Shown here: one piece after another, positions 11,161 through 23,043 of the stretch
Numbering within the stretch: the first letter of the stretch is position 1
Layout of the letters: each line of letters begins with the position of its first letter
NCBI RefSeq assembly: GCF_018320785.1
Contig: NC_054881.1
Span: forward strand, 18,352,275 to 18,416,274
Reading direction: 5' to 3'
DNA from: Cheilinus undulatus
Taxonomy: Eukaryota > Chordata > Actinopteri > Labriformes > Labridae
DNA: 64,000 bases
Program-made: the position numbers and the translations under genes
The notes under the pieces: model-generated
Told to the model about the DNA's origin: nothing
Seen by the model: only the letters and a program-made list of their open reading frames with translations
The model's database searches: none

Positions 11161-12829
11161 TGTGAAGGGAATGGGTGTAAAAAACACTTTAAGTAACTTG
11201 AATCTGTCAAAGATCATGGAAATATTCAAATCAAAGACTGCACGTGTTCATTATAGCTATACATATGGATTCAACCTCAGTTTTTAAAGACTAATTTCCC
11301 CAAAAATTCAACCAGATTTATTTAGTATCCCTGTACTCTTCCCAGAATGCAAATTCAGTGGATTTAAAAATGCTTACATGCACAGCAGGATTTTGTAATC
11401 ACCATCCATCACACCTAAAGGTCAGCAGGGTTAAAAAGGTTATTTGGCCTAATAGAGTCACCAGGGATTTTTTAATTTTCTACTGCACATCCACATTGAA
11501 AAAGAATCCCCTCTTTTGACAGCTTCGTTTGGAAATATGCATCATCATCTCGCTTAAGGGTTTTGCGGTTGTGGAGGACTGATGTTTGATGCCATTGTTT
11601 CCATTCAAATCCATAAATGAAATTTTTTTATGAATTCCAAAAAACATTAAGAAAGAAGCTCTCACTGATGTAAACAGTTCACATGGAACGAGAAAGAATT
11701 GTCGGAGCAGATGCTTAAATGGCCCGTTTCAGATGAGAACGTGTAAGCAATAGTGTGTTGGTAAGAGCTTCGGTTAACTAATGGAAATGCTTTAAATTAT
11801 CAACATCTGATTTCTAATAGCCACTTATACAATATTTAAGGCAATCTGACATGCATGGTGTGATACAAGCATGTCAGTATTTAATGTTGTGATGCAAATG
11901 GTGTTTTACCATCTTTGAAATGTCCATGTGAATGGTTTTGAGATGTTAAAGCAAATGAGAAATACAGCACATAATGTCAAGTCTTAGATGAGGTTAAGAA
12001 TGCTGGTTACACTGATAGCGTACCTGTAGATTATCTACCTAATGTATGGCACTTGATGATGCATGATTGAACTGATCAGTGAGAGAATGTAATGTGTTTC
12101 AAATCCTTCATGTCACACTTATTGAGTATATTACAATATATTTTAAGGTCTTATTTTTTACTTTTATCTAATGGCATTTTCTTTAATAATCAAGGCTGCC
12201 GGTGTTATCCATGATATGATTAACATACAAAAATATGTCCTTATTTTGTCCTTGCAGATGCACTGTCTGCTGTCTTGGCCGGATGGTGGCCGGGTAGTAA
12301 AAAGTCCATCAGAAAGCTGCAGCTCACATAACAGATGAGTGAGTCAATGGATCAATATTAAAATCCTACAGTGAATATTTAAAGCCTATTATACCTATCA
12401 GATACTGTTTCCAGAACCAAACAAGGTGAGTTTTAGTTTCTACTCTTCTTAATCAAACAAACTACCAAAAAGCCTGATGTTTTCTGCATACATATAAACT
12501 CAATTAAAACAGATCTTAAAACATTTTATTTACTGCTGAATTCACATGAACTCAGTATTCTTTCAGCTTCTTTTAAACAGCTTTTTTATATTTCATTTTT
12601 TAATCTATTTTGCAAGTGACCATTTTAGCCAGCAAGTTGAATTTTGATGGATTTTAATGTTTTGGGTTTTTTTTTTAATTTAACACAATTTATTGATGAT
12701 TACTTGATCTTTTATTTTGACATGGTTTGTAGATTATTTAATGTAATGTTTATGATGCTCTTGATGTTCTTTAGTTATATGTTGTTGATTGTAGTTTTAT
12801 TTTAGCTGTTTATTTGATCTATTATTTGA
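11161..12829. other. Intergenic DNA, nothing recognised
   Basis: AT-rich, with no constrained open frame, RNA gene or clear repeat end. Confidence 0.5.
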
Positions 12830-13480
12830 CTTTATTTAACCAGGGAAAAAAACTCATTGAGATTAAAAATGTCATTTACAAGAGTGTCCTGTCCAAGACA
12901 CGCAGCAACACATAAAAAAAGACACAGACACAAAAACAAAGCAATTACAATCACAGAAACACCAAATCCTGAGTCACAGATGAGAAAGTCATCAGTCAAC
13001 ACATTTACAACCTGAAGCATCTTCCTGTAATACCTTCAATCTATCTTTAAAACGGTTAAAGGAGACCAGCTCCTCATGGCATAAGGTCTCCTGTAGTAGA
13101 TTCCTGGCTGCAGGAGCAGCATACCTGAAACTTTTTTTTTTACTCATTTTAAGACACAGTAAAAAAAGAGCAAAAACTGTAGCTTCAAGAACTTTTGACA
13201 TGAGTGAAATCACACAAGTATGATGAAAACAGACTCTGTAAAGCCTTATAATTAAGGATAGGCCACTGATTTATCCTACAATATCAAAAGCTTCTTGAGA
13301 GAGAGAGCCTGATGCAGTGTAGGAGCAGAGCAATAAATGACAGTGTCATCAGCATATAAATGAAAATTTACAATGGGAACATTATGCACGATACTGTTGA
13401 TATAAAGTGCAGCTATGTAAACACTTTGAATTGTATCAGTGGTGCTCTGTAAATAAAGTTGTCTAGCCTTGCCTAACTAC
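12830..13480 (-). mobile_element. LINE fragment (antisense)
   Basis: On the minus strand, near 13357-13310, the sequence reads HLYADDTVIYCSAP, the YADD active-site box of non-LTR reverse transcriptases. Downstream minus-strand frames (about 13213-12992) are broken. A decayed copy with no intact ORF. Confidence 0.65.
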
Positions 13481-13549
13481 CAAGCAGTCTTCCTGATTTT
13501 TGCAGGAATGGAAAATACGAACACCAGTGCTCCTTTGAATGTCACATTT

Positions 13550-14030
13550 CCAAGATAGTCTGGCGACAGACTTCAGATCTCAGACCCACCCACTTGCAGA
13601 CGCCACCTCTGTCAGAACAGAAATACACGCCAAAACCTCAAAAATAAAATCAGATTCACCTCTGGATAGGGTTAGGGTAAGGGTTAAGGTGCAGGTTAGG
13701 ATACCAAAAGTTAAAAGTCCAAGACCTGACCTGCAAAGCCTGATTACAGATCGTTGAATAAAGCTGAGTAAATGGTCTGCTTACAGGAAAAGGTTGCATT
13801 CTAACACAGCTAATGTAGCTAAGGGTAAAGCTAACAAAGCTACGTAAGTATATAACTAACGTAGCTGCATAGCTAACTTAGCTAAAGCTAACAAAAGCTA
13901 TGTTGGGTTATGTGAAGTTTCGGAAACTCATGTTACTAAAGCTATTGAAGCTACATTGACTTACATAGTAATATCACCTACATAGCTAGCGAAGCTTTAT
14001 TAGCTTTAGCTAAAAGGGACAAAGCAAAAG
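13550..14030 (+). repeat. Dispersed repeat with AGCTAA-rich segment
   Basis: A 450-480 bp repeat. Its left half carries GGGTTAGGGTAAGGGTTAAGG and CCAAAAGTTAAAA; its right half is a run of short GCTAA/TAGCT words (13795-14000). The same arrangement appears inverted at about 32340-32760, so the two are copies of one family. Confidence 0.65.
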
Positions 14031-15600
14031 CGAGCCACTGCTTGTGTAACTCCTTTTAAAACATTCAAAAGTAACATGTCACTTTTAAGAGTTCCTTAAA
14101 GATATTTTCATTTACTTTTCTATCCTAAGTGAAGTGCTTTTTTAGGGTTAAACCGATACTTTATCTACCAGAAATTTTTATTACAAATTAGAAGCAGGGT
14201 TTTTTTAATCTGAACAGGAAGTAAAGTACTCAGAGCTTATGACAGAAAGAAATAACAAAATTAAAGCATAACAAAGAGCAGTTTGTTGAGAATGTATCTT
14301 TGTTTAATTGTTAACCATAACGAGGCTACTTGTAATGCAGATAATGAATTTGTGCAAATATTAAGATTAACTAAATCAAAAACAGCAAAGTAAATGTAAC
14401 TGAACTCTGGTTTGACACCCCTTTTGTCCTGTTATTATTAATATAATTGTTTCTTTTATTCTCTATTTTTAATGTTATAAATGTTTTGTTTTCAACTTTA
14501 TAAATCATTTTGAATTCCTTTGCGGCACTCTATAAATAAACTTAAATTTTGGTGGTAGGTTTTTTTCCAGTCGTTTTTTTATATCAGCCTGTAATGTTTC
14601 AATGATAAGTTCTGTCTACTTATTGTGTTGTTGACCAAAACTGTCTCATTGAAACCCATTTAAATCTCATTTTTTATCCTGTAGCCATGGCAGTAAAAAA
14701 AAAAAAAACACATTTTTTTTTAATCAGGCTCTTATTCTGGAATTGCTTCAAATTTGCCATTTTTCCTGTTTGCCATCAAATGCCAGCCATTGTCCCATAT
14801 TTTGCATGAGGGGAAATTACATGCTTTTCTCCTTATTTCTAATAGGGGCACCAATATATCAATTTAATAAAGCTTAAAACAAAAAATAATCCTTTTTTTA
14901 ATTTCAGGGCATCATGGGCATTTAAAGGGTTACATTTCAAAAAAATGAATTAACATGAGATAATTATTATCTTGTTTGGCACTGATTGTTGAATGCAAAA
15001 AAGTATGTATTATTTTATTGTTATTTATGAATGCTACCATTTTTGGTCACAAACAGTTTTTTTCCCATCTGAAGGTTAACTGTATTTAAACCTAAGTACA
15101 ATCTGTCAATTAAATATAGACCTAATGACAGTTAACTAATTAAGTAACTGCATGTTGCCTTTATTAACTGATGGTCTGTCAGTTGTGAGACAAGTCAGAG
15201 TTGTCTGATAATCTGTTGATGGCCATGAATCAATTAAAAATCGCTCAATAGCTCGTGATTAAACCATCATGACTCATGCTTCATTTTCACATTTTTATTC
15301 AGCTCTGTCTCGCTTTGTAAAGTGTTTTAACTACGATGTGTACTGTCTGACCAATAGCCTTAAATCAAAGACATGAGCGACAGAAAGTAGAAAACGATTT
15401 AAGGGCTGCAACCAGCAACTGCATGACAGTTTAGTTATAATTTTTTTAAATAAAGTAGCCATCAGTTTTTCTTCTGCACACCTGCATTTAAACTAGAGTC
15501 ACCTTTCCTTAATTTTACCTCACTTTAAACACCACTGAGTTTAGTTTCCAGGCTGTAGTTATCAGCTAAAATCACCAGAACTGAACTTAGTGAAAAAGTA
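14031..15600. other. Intergenic DNA, nothing recognised
   Basis: AT-rich sequence with short homopolymer runs (for example poly-A near 14695). No gene or element end could be supported. Confidence 0.5.
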
Positions 15601-15604
15601 TCTC

Positions 15605-15610
15605 TTTATT
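15605..15610 (-). terminator. htr1a: Candidate polyadenylation signal for htr1a
   Basis: AATAAA on the minus strand about 750 nt past the htr1a stop. If used, the 3' UTR would include the transposon at 15759-16287. Other signals may exist; no transcript evidence is available. Confidence 0.3.
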
Positions 15611-15758
15611 GAACATTACAGAACAAAATGTGACACATGGAGCCTCAATCAGTCAAATGATCACAGCTTTATCTATGCATAGACTACAGACATGTCTGGG
15701 AATGTTTCAATACTGATACCGATGGAGATGATCCACAGATTATGATCCATCTTTGCTA

Positions 15759-16287
15759 TAGGACTGGGCAATTGTAAGATCAATATATTTTTAAATGAGA
15801 TACATAGTGAGACAATATTTCTTCTGAGCTCACACAGCACAAGAGAAATCAGTGCATGTTGAGGAAGTATCATGTACGTGTGGTTTAATTTAGGAGCATT
15901 TTTATGGTTGTTAAAAATCAAATGGTACCTCTTTGACACAAAGGCTACAAAAAAAAGAAGTCCTAGATGACCAGTAGGTGACCTCCTGCGAATTGTCTCC
16001 TTACAAGTTTCACCCACTTTTACACGTTTCCAACATATTTGCTCAGTTCAGACTGTCTCTTTTGGTTTAAAACTTGCAATTCATTGTTAGGAAATGTTGC
16101 CAGTGTTTTGCACAATCTAAACAGAGTGACTTTGTCTGCAATTTTGGAGAAAAAAGGCCCGTAGGTGGTGTCAGGGCTTCTGGTTTTTTTTTTTTTTTTT
16201 CGTAACTGTGATTTCTTTACAGGGTCAAGGGTCATCAAGGTATGTACTGTTTAAAGATATGTTTTTGGTCCATATTGCCCAGCCCTA
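15759..16287. mobile_element. Inverted-repeat DNA element in htr1a 3' flank
   Basis: Left end TAGGACTGGGCAATTGTAAG, right end (read inward) TAGGGCTGGGCAATATGGAC. The ends are imperfect inverted repeats. No transposase is visible, so it is non-autonomous. A matching single end occurs at about 37548-37580 in rgs7bp intron 1. The right end lies 73 bp past the htr1a stop codon. Confidence 0.75.
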
Positions 16288-16360
16288 CTGCACTTTCAGC
16301 GTCTTTCTATATCAGTGACGTCTTTCGTTTGCTCCTCTCTGTTCACCTGCGTAACAGCAG

Positions 16361-17605
16361 TCACTGTTTACAGAAATGACATTTTAAAAGCTTCTTAAAC
16401 GCGCTCTGGAAGTCTTTGTTGAAGTATGCGTAAATGATGGGGTTCAGTAGAGAGTTGGAGTAACCCAGCCAGTTAATGACATCTTCCAGGGCTCTGGGGA
16501 TGTGGCAGTTCTGGCAGAAAGGCCTGACCAGGGCAACGATGAAAAAGGGCAGCCAGCAGAGAATGAAAGTGCCCATGATGATGCCCAGAGTCTTCACCGT
16601 TTTGCGCTCGCGTGCCAGCGCGATCTTCCTCTTCGCCTCGGTCGCCTTCTCGTGCCTGCTTTCAAACAGCGGCACTGAGCTCGGGGTGTTGGGCAGCGGC
16701 AGGTTGCCTTTGGAGTTGCTGTGAACTTCGATGATCTCCAGGGACTCGCCGTCCTCCGCGTGTTTCACCGCGCCGTTGACGCTCGGCAGCGGCCGTGGCT
16801 CCACGCTCCTCTTCCAGGTCTTCCCCTGTCCGTCTCCTGGGGTCTTTTTGTGGAACAGAGCGGGGGATAACGCCAAACAAGAGTCTGTAACTTTCTTTTT
16901 CTCTGTTTTACGCACAGTCCGTCTGATCCGGAACCTGGCCGCTTTGAAAATCCTCCCATATAAAACCAGCATCAAAGTCAGCGGGATGTAAAACGCACCA
17001 AATGTGGAGTATATCGTGTACCAAGGGTCTTGTATGATCACACACTGCTTGGGGTTCGCTCTCTCTTCTGCCATGTTGCTGGGCTGGGAGCGCATGATCA
17101 ACATAGGCGGCACCGAGATGGAGAAACCCACCAGCCAGGTAACACTGATGAGGACCGCAGCTCTCCTCGGCGTCCTCTTCTTCATGTAGTCTATGGGCTC
17201 TGTTATCGCCCAGTATCTGTCCAGAGCTATGGCGCACAGGTGCAGGATGGACGAAGTGCAGCACAACACATCCAGAGAGATGAAGATGTCGCACGGGATC
17301 TGCCCGAGCGTCCATCGATTTAAGACTTGATAAAGCGCCGCCATGGGCAGCACCAGCACCGACACCATGAGGTCCGTGACAGCCAGAGACCCGATCAGAT
17401 AGTTGGCCACATTCTGCAGAGAGCGCTCCAAAGCGATGGCTGCCACCACACACGCGTTCCCAAAGATTGCGCACAGGATGAGCGCGCCGAGCAGGAAGGA
17501 TGTGACCACCTGGTAGCTCTGCTTCACCTCCTCCTCTTCACTTTGTGTTTCGTTTGAAGAGTTTAGAAACTGAAACCAGTCTGTTGTGTTGTTCGCGGCT
17601 TCCAT
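16361..17605 (-). CDS. htr1a: Serotonin receptor 5-HT1A (414 aa, intronless)
   Basis: Class A GPCR that couples serotonin to Gi/o, lowering cAMP and opening GIRK channels at the neuronal plasma membrane. One open frame has the whole fold: N-glycosylation sequons at N5, N6, N15 and N18; amine-binding D112 (3.32); DRY at 129-131; C105 and C188 for the ECL2 disulfide; S200/T201 in TM5; a long third intracellular loop (about 222-335); CWLP at 350-353; N378 (7.39, aryloxyalkylamine ligand site); NPIIY at 388-392; C409 and C412 at the tail, matching the palmitoylated pair of mammalian 5-HT1A. Length is close to human (422). ECL2 is unusual: PPMLIMRSQ...NPKQC replaces the PPMLGWRT form, suggesting one of two teleost paralogues (possibly the 'b' copy; not decided). 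Single exon as in other vertebrates; neighbour rnf180 agrees with conserved synteny. Confidence 0.97.
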   Translation of the reverse strand: MEAANNTTDWFQFLNSSNETQSEEEEVKQSYQVVTSFLLGALILCAIFGNACVVAAIALERSLQNVANYLIGSLAVTDLMVSVLVLPMAALYQVLNRWTLGQIPCDIFISLDVLCCTSSILHLCAIALDRYWAITEPIDYMKKRTPRRAAVLISVTWLVGFSISVPPMLIMRSQPSNMAEERANPKQCVIIQDPWYTIYSTFGAFYIPLTLMLVLYGRIFKAARFRIRRTVRKTEKKKVTDSCLALSPALFHKKTPGDGQGKTWKRSVEPRPLPSVNGAVKHAEDGESLEIIEVHSNSKGNLPLPNTPSSVPLFESRHEKATEAKRKIALARERKTVKTLGIIMGTFILCWLPFFIVALVRPFCQNCHIPRALEDVINWLGYSNSLLNPIIYAYFNKDFQSAFKKLLKCHFCKQ

Positions 17606-17757
17606 CGTTGGTGTAAGGAGAGCTTTGGTTACTTTGTGAAGAGCCAGGTGCGCGTCATGCTATCGCACCTCGAGGAGCGCATGTTGGACTGACGGAGTGT
17701 GCAGAGCAGAGAGATTGAACTGTGAGTGTCGGCTGCTGAGGGGGAATGATGCTGCGT

Positions 17758-17764
17758 TTTTATA
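17758..17764 (-). promoter_or_regulatory. htr1a: TATA box candidate for htr1a
   Basis: TATAAAA on the minus strand about 155 nt upstream of the htr1a ATG, predicting a start near 17733. A CRE-like TGACGCA lies just upstream (about 17785-17779). The predicted leader carries a 17-codon uORF (17682-17629). No transcript data. Confidence 0.5.
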
Positions 17765-20059
17765 CCCGTGATGGAAAATGCGTCATTTGTCAGTGGAGAT
17801 GGAGCAGAGCAGGCTGTGTGGGTCTGTTTAGTCCGGTGGTCAGTCCGTGAAGAAGTGCATTTAGTAGACATGAACCAGCTTATTAGTATCTGTTTCTGAG
17901 GGCTGAGGCTCATGACTGCAAATTAGATCAATTTTTAGTATTTTAAGAATAATTTAAGTGGATTTAGCTAATAAGGAGAGAAGAAGCGCTTCATTTTTTA
18001 AAGAAAATGAACTTTGTGAGAAATTCACACTTTTTTATTGTCCATTAATTGATTTACAGTGGAACCAGTGAGGTGACTTCACTAATAATGGTGCCATATT
18101 TTTCTTATTTTGCATACCAATTAAAATATTTAGACACGTATAATAACTTTTAAATGAAAGTAAAATTAAAGGATTAGTTTGAGGTGATAACCTTTGTGTA
18201 TGGGAAGTTAAAAAAAAATGCCTTTTAAGCAGCAAATAGCCTTCCTTTTTCACTTTTGAGAATTAAAAACAGAAATAAATAGATAATCATCTGAGACAAA
18301 TTACCACTGGAATAAATAAATATTAATAACAGCGTTAAATTCTCTGTGTAGATCCTAGGATTTATCACAACCAGTCAAAAGACGGTGTATTAATGCAGTT
18401 ATGGTCTGATGGTCAGTCTGCTGTCAGCACCATGGTCAGTGCTCCGGGCCCATCAGATGTAACACTGCCCCCTAGCGTTGGTCTCCTTCAATTAAATATA
18501 GACGGACAATACAGACGACTGCCGTTAGTGTTGATAGCAACATAAGCTGAAACATCGAGACAAAGTAACATTTTGCATCTTTTTTTTTTTCTTTTCTGTA
18601 GATTAGCCAGATAAATCTTTGAAAAAACTACTTCTCTGTTTTAGTTCAAGAACAAAAAAAAAAATCGAAGGGAAATTTAGTTACATTTTCAAGTAGATTC
18701 AACAAGACTAATCTTTGTTAAACTTATTTTTTCTTTAAAATACATGTAATTTCAATTCAACTCAGCTTGTAAACATGACTCACGCTTTCAATGCAGTTTA
18801 ACTCATTAATTTAATTCATGTTATGATTCCCTCTGACTGGTGGTATTCATTAAAATCACCTGTAATAATGCTTGCTAAGGAAGTATCTGCATTTTTTTTC
18901 CACACCTTCTTAGGTTTTCCTCATCACTGAAATTAACAGAAAGTGGTCATATACAATTCAGGCAGTCGAACTCATTTTTTGGAAGTACTCTTTTCATTCA
19001 TGGTGCAAAAGTGTTGACCATCAAAATAACAATAATCCATAAGAAAAATAAACAAAGGAATCCCAGCAGTGATCTCTGTACAACATTCATCATCTAAACT
19101 CACCTGATCACATTTAAACATATCTAAAGGCATATACAAACTCTGCCCCAGGGCATCATGGGAAAATTCTGCCTCTATATCCCCAGGTTTATTTTCCCAG
19201 CAATCTGATCTATCATCACTGCCAAGTCTTCAATTGGCAGTTCACCTATTCCTGATTGTTAGAAAAGCCATTTAACACTAATTTGAAATACCCACAATGC
19301 ATCACAAGGGGCATTTATACGTGGATATTTAGTTTTTGTAGTTTTAAAACACAGAATGAAACTGAGTTAAGGTAACAAAGGCAGACTTAGTTATGTGGAT
19401 AAACGTTGGAAGATTCGCTTACATTACCGAAATTATTCTTGTTCAGAAAAAAAACCACATTGTCTTGTATTTTTAACAAAAGGAAACTAACAACTAAATT
19501 AGGCTTACTTAATTTCAAGTTTGAAACTTGGATTTTCATTGTTGATACCAAAGATTAAATTAAGTTAAATTTAATTTTGCCCAGATTCATTTTTCTCAGT
19601 GGACATTAGCGTGACATAATGTAGGCAAGCTGTCTTTTGAAAAAAATCAGTATATTTTTAAAAGTCAGATTAAAGGGTTGTTTTTTAATTAGCTTAAGGC
19701 TTCTGATGCTTATCTTTGTATTATTATTATTGTTTATCATTGATATTATTCAAGTCTATTTGAATTTTATAAACAAATTGGCTAAATAACATAGTCTACA
19801 TCAATTTTACATCTGATACAAATGTACACAAGAAACTGAATTACTCCTCTCAAGAGTGAACTGCGGAGGTGACTGTCTTCAGAAATACGTAGATGTCACG
19901 TCTTATCATTTAGTTCTTTTCAGTTGCTTCATTTTTTTCATGTTACTTTACTGGGCGAACTATAAAAGCCTGTTTCAATCTCTAAAACAAAAAGACAAAT
20001 CTGGATGTTAGGTAATTAGTTATATTGTGAAATCTTAAACCGAAGTTTAGCGATGAAGT
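17765..20059. other. Divergent intergenic region between htr1a and rnf180
   Basis: AT-rich, no coding exon. htr1a is read leftward and rnf180 rightward, so this stretch and the following 1.1 kb are shared upstream DNA. No named enhancer motif cluster could be supported by eye. Confidence 0.5.
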
Positions 20060-20590
20060 CATATTTGACCCTTTGTCTCGTAATTATAGATTTATATCTT
20101 TTTATAGACTTTTTTATAGGCTTATAGACTTTTATCTCAGAATTCTGACTTGTATTATAATTATGACTTTTAGCCCTAATTTTGACTTTTTACTCATAAT
20201 CATAGCTTTTACATCATAATTAATTTTTGTCTTATAATTACAACTTTTTAATCTCATGATTATGACTTTCCAAACCATTATTGTGGCTTATAACTCACAA
20301 TTATGAATTTAATCCCAGGATTAGGATGTTTATGACTTTTATTCCATTTTGACTTAATAAATCATTACAAGTTATCTCATAATCATAACATTTTTCCCAT
20401 AATTATGACTTTTGTGTCAAAGTTATGCCGTTTATTCCACAGTTTAGACATTTATGACTTTTTCTCCATACTTTTTACCTGTTACTTCATAATTACAATT
20501 TTTTAAAATCTCATAATCATGATGTATCTCATAATTATGACTGTTTTGACATAATTATGATTGCCTATTTCTTAGTTTTGATTCAAGAAT
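20060..20590. repeat. Degenerate tandem array, unit about 20-25 bp
   Basis: Many variants of TCATAATTATGACTTTT occur in a row with irregular spacing (for example 20151-20175, 20395-20415, 20525-20545). This is an old minisatellite-like array. Spacing and divergence exclude a CRISPR-type array. Confidence 0.7.
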
Positions 20591-21229
20591 TTATTTTGTA
20601 ATAATTACCAAACTTACATACCTAATTAACTTTTCTGTGGCACATTTGGGCTTCCACAGTAAACAACTCTATATGAAGACTGATTTTGTATTATTTTTAT
20701 TAATTTTTTACTTAATGTAACTTTTTTCATGACTTCATTTACAATATTTTGAATGCAAACGTTCAGGCACATTTTCAATCTGAAATGTTACAGGGATAAA
20801 CAGTAAATTACAAAACAAGTCCATCGAAACAAAACGTTTTTGTGCCTTTTTTTAATAAACTGAGTTTTTACAAATTGTCTGAGAGTTCATTCTTCCATCC
20901 ATCGATGTGACCTTCAAATATTTACATCTATGAATAAAATATTTTTCCTAACAGATTCGAGTTATTTATCAGAAACTCTACATGTTTCTCCTTCATATGC
21001 TCCGTTTTCAGCCTCAACTGATGTGACAGTGAAGGAGCTGATCCAAAAATATAAACAGATTCACGATGAAGGAAAAGATGTTTAACACTTTCAGTATCTC
21101 TTTGCGAAAATCCACGAGTTGTTGTCCCTATTAAATCTCATTTTTAGAAACCTACGTAGACTGATTGGTTTTCTAAATGAAGAACGAACACCTTTTGGTC
21201 TATTAGACTTTCCGTAGTGCCCCTGTTGT
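20591..21229. other. Intergenic DNA upstream of rnf180
   Basis: Nothing recognised apart from AT-richness. Confidence 0.45.
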
Positions 21230-21252
21230 TGACGTCACTGCCTCGCTATAAA
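21230..21252 (+). promoter_or_regulatory. rnf180: CRE plus TATA promoter candidate for rnf180
   Basis: A perfect palindromic CRE, TGACGTCA, at 21230-21237 is followed 9 bp later by TATAAA at 21247-21252. About 90 bp downstream a good splice donor (CAGGAAG|GTAGGG, 21341) ends a plausible leader exon. The close CRE-TATA spacing is typical of CREB-responsive promoters. Assignment to rnf180 is inferred because it is the next plus-strand gene. Confidence 0.55.
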
Positions 21253-21277
21253 TGAAAAGGCTGCTTTAACTTTCCTG

Positions 21278-21340
21278 TTTTTGTGCTGGGGATATTTCTG
21301 CATTATCACGACTCACCAAGCCCCCTCAGCTAACAGGAAG
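21278..21340 (+). other. rnf180: Predicted noncoding first exon of rnf180
   Basis: Placed from the TATA box (start about 25-30 nt downstream) to the donor AAG|GTAGGG. It contains no ATG, so after splicing to 23008 the first ATG in the message is the one at 23044. Confidence 0.4.
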
Positions 21341-22194
21341 GTAGGGCCATATTTGACAAATATATTTTTATGAGCGCCATCATATTAGGAGGGCAACATT
21401 TCAGTGTAAACGCTTTAGGAGAGTCTGTTTGACATTGTTTTTATTCTCCCACTGTTAGCTTAACTGTGTTGTTAGCTGTTTACTGAACATGCTAACACGT
21501 GTCAAAAGGAAAGCAAAAAACAGCTGTTTAATTTTTTTACCGTAATGGCAGAAATGGGTCAGCACTTGCAGATTATTGTATACCTCTTTGCCGTCCATAT
21601 TATCAATAATGCAGTTCTATACAGTCAGCAAACGCTGCAGCCTTTGATACTGTAGATATGTACATTTAAGGAAATACTCACATGGGGCTGCTTTTTACTT
21701 CTTCTCTATAGTGATCATGTAGGAGACTGATGTCTTTCAACCTTAGGTAAATGTTAATAACTTGGCTGTTTGCAGCTGACCTCAACTTCAGTCAGTGTCT
21801 TTATGATAACAAACCAGGCCTCATCATCCAACATCAGTCAGCTCCCTGTTGTCATTTATGCTCTTGTTTGACAAAATTACAGGGAATCTCTACTAAGGCT
21901 GTCGAAATACTAGAACTTTAATACTATATTGTAAAATTGTGAACTTTGTTAATACTACTGTCAAAACGATAGCAACAGAGAGGCCTTGGGCACCCAGTGT
22001 TAGGTTATTATTTATCCTTAATATCAAAAAATAGCTTCCAAACTCCTGCAAACTATCTAAATTGCAACAAAACACATGAAACATTTGATACAGCAACTAG
22101 CAAATGTGGCCACATTGCTGATGTACTAGTGCAGTTTCAACAGTGTAAAGGTATATGATTGCAGTTTTGGATGGAGCTATTTCTCTCAAACCAG

Positions 22195-22330
22195 GGATGG
22201 AAAGAGTACAATAGTGTCCAAGCAAAAGTACAGTTATTTCTATTCAGATTGACATAAGTAGAAGTACTGGCCTGTTACTGTACTCAAGTAACAGAAGTAA
22301 TGTGTTTGATGTTTATTCAAATTACTGAGA
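22195..22330 (+). repeat. hAT-like end fragment
   Basis: GGGATGGAAAGAGTAC and downstream AAGTAGAAGTACTGG / GTACTCAAGTAACAG match the repeats at 38530 and 39126. It is a solo fragment; no partner end is seen. Confidence 0.45.
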
Positions 22331-23043
22331 AGTTATTTTTTGATACCTGAGGGTGTTGAAAAGTCATGTTATATTTTTTTCATGTATAAAAACAAGGCAA
22401 TATGAATCTCTGGCCATATTATGTGATTTAAGGCACATATGTACAGTATGCTGAATTAACTACAGATCCGTCAGCAGAGATTTTGCATGGATTCATTTCT
22501 GTTGGAAGGAATGATGAAATGGAAATATTGGTGTAAACCATGTGGCATTAAAAAAATGTCCAAAAATGGAAACTTTAATAGCTTTTGTGGCACTTGGCAG
22601 TTACTGCAAACAGAGCACCCTGTACCAGTCTGGGTCTCTGTACTGTTTGATACAAACACTTTATCTACGAAGCATTTTTCAGATACTGAGAGTTACTGTG
22701 CATAGTTTAAAGGGGGGGTTATTCATTTATGTTCACGCACAACAAGACTTTTTCTTCTGAGACCTGAAAGAAGTTCACTCTAAAAATATGCACATCAATA
22801 TAATGTCCTCCCACAGGGCCTCCTACAGCATTGGGTTACCTCAAATATAAATAAGTGTCTCCCTGCGGTAGCTGTATGTAAACTTGCCTTGTTAGTTTCA
22901 GCTTCTACATTCAAACTGAAACTGTTAAAAAAATAAGCTTTGCCAGCATGTTTACTGGAGTAGGTATGTTTTAAGTTGCTTGACCTGACTGTCATCTTCT
23001 CCAACAGCTGGTCTACAAACTAAGAGCCAGGCGAGAGAGAGTC

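Noticed and set aside
16908-17474. 188-codon frame inside htr1a
   Set aside because: Shadow of the receptor gene in another frame of the same strand; GC-rich coding sequence leaves it open.
20060-20590. Repeat array considered as a CRISPR-like array
   Set aside because: Units are short, divergent and irregularly spaced without unique spacers, in a vertebrate genome.
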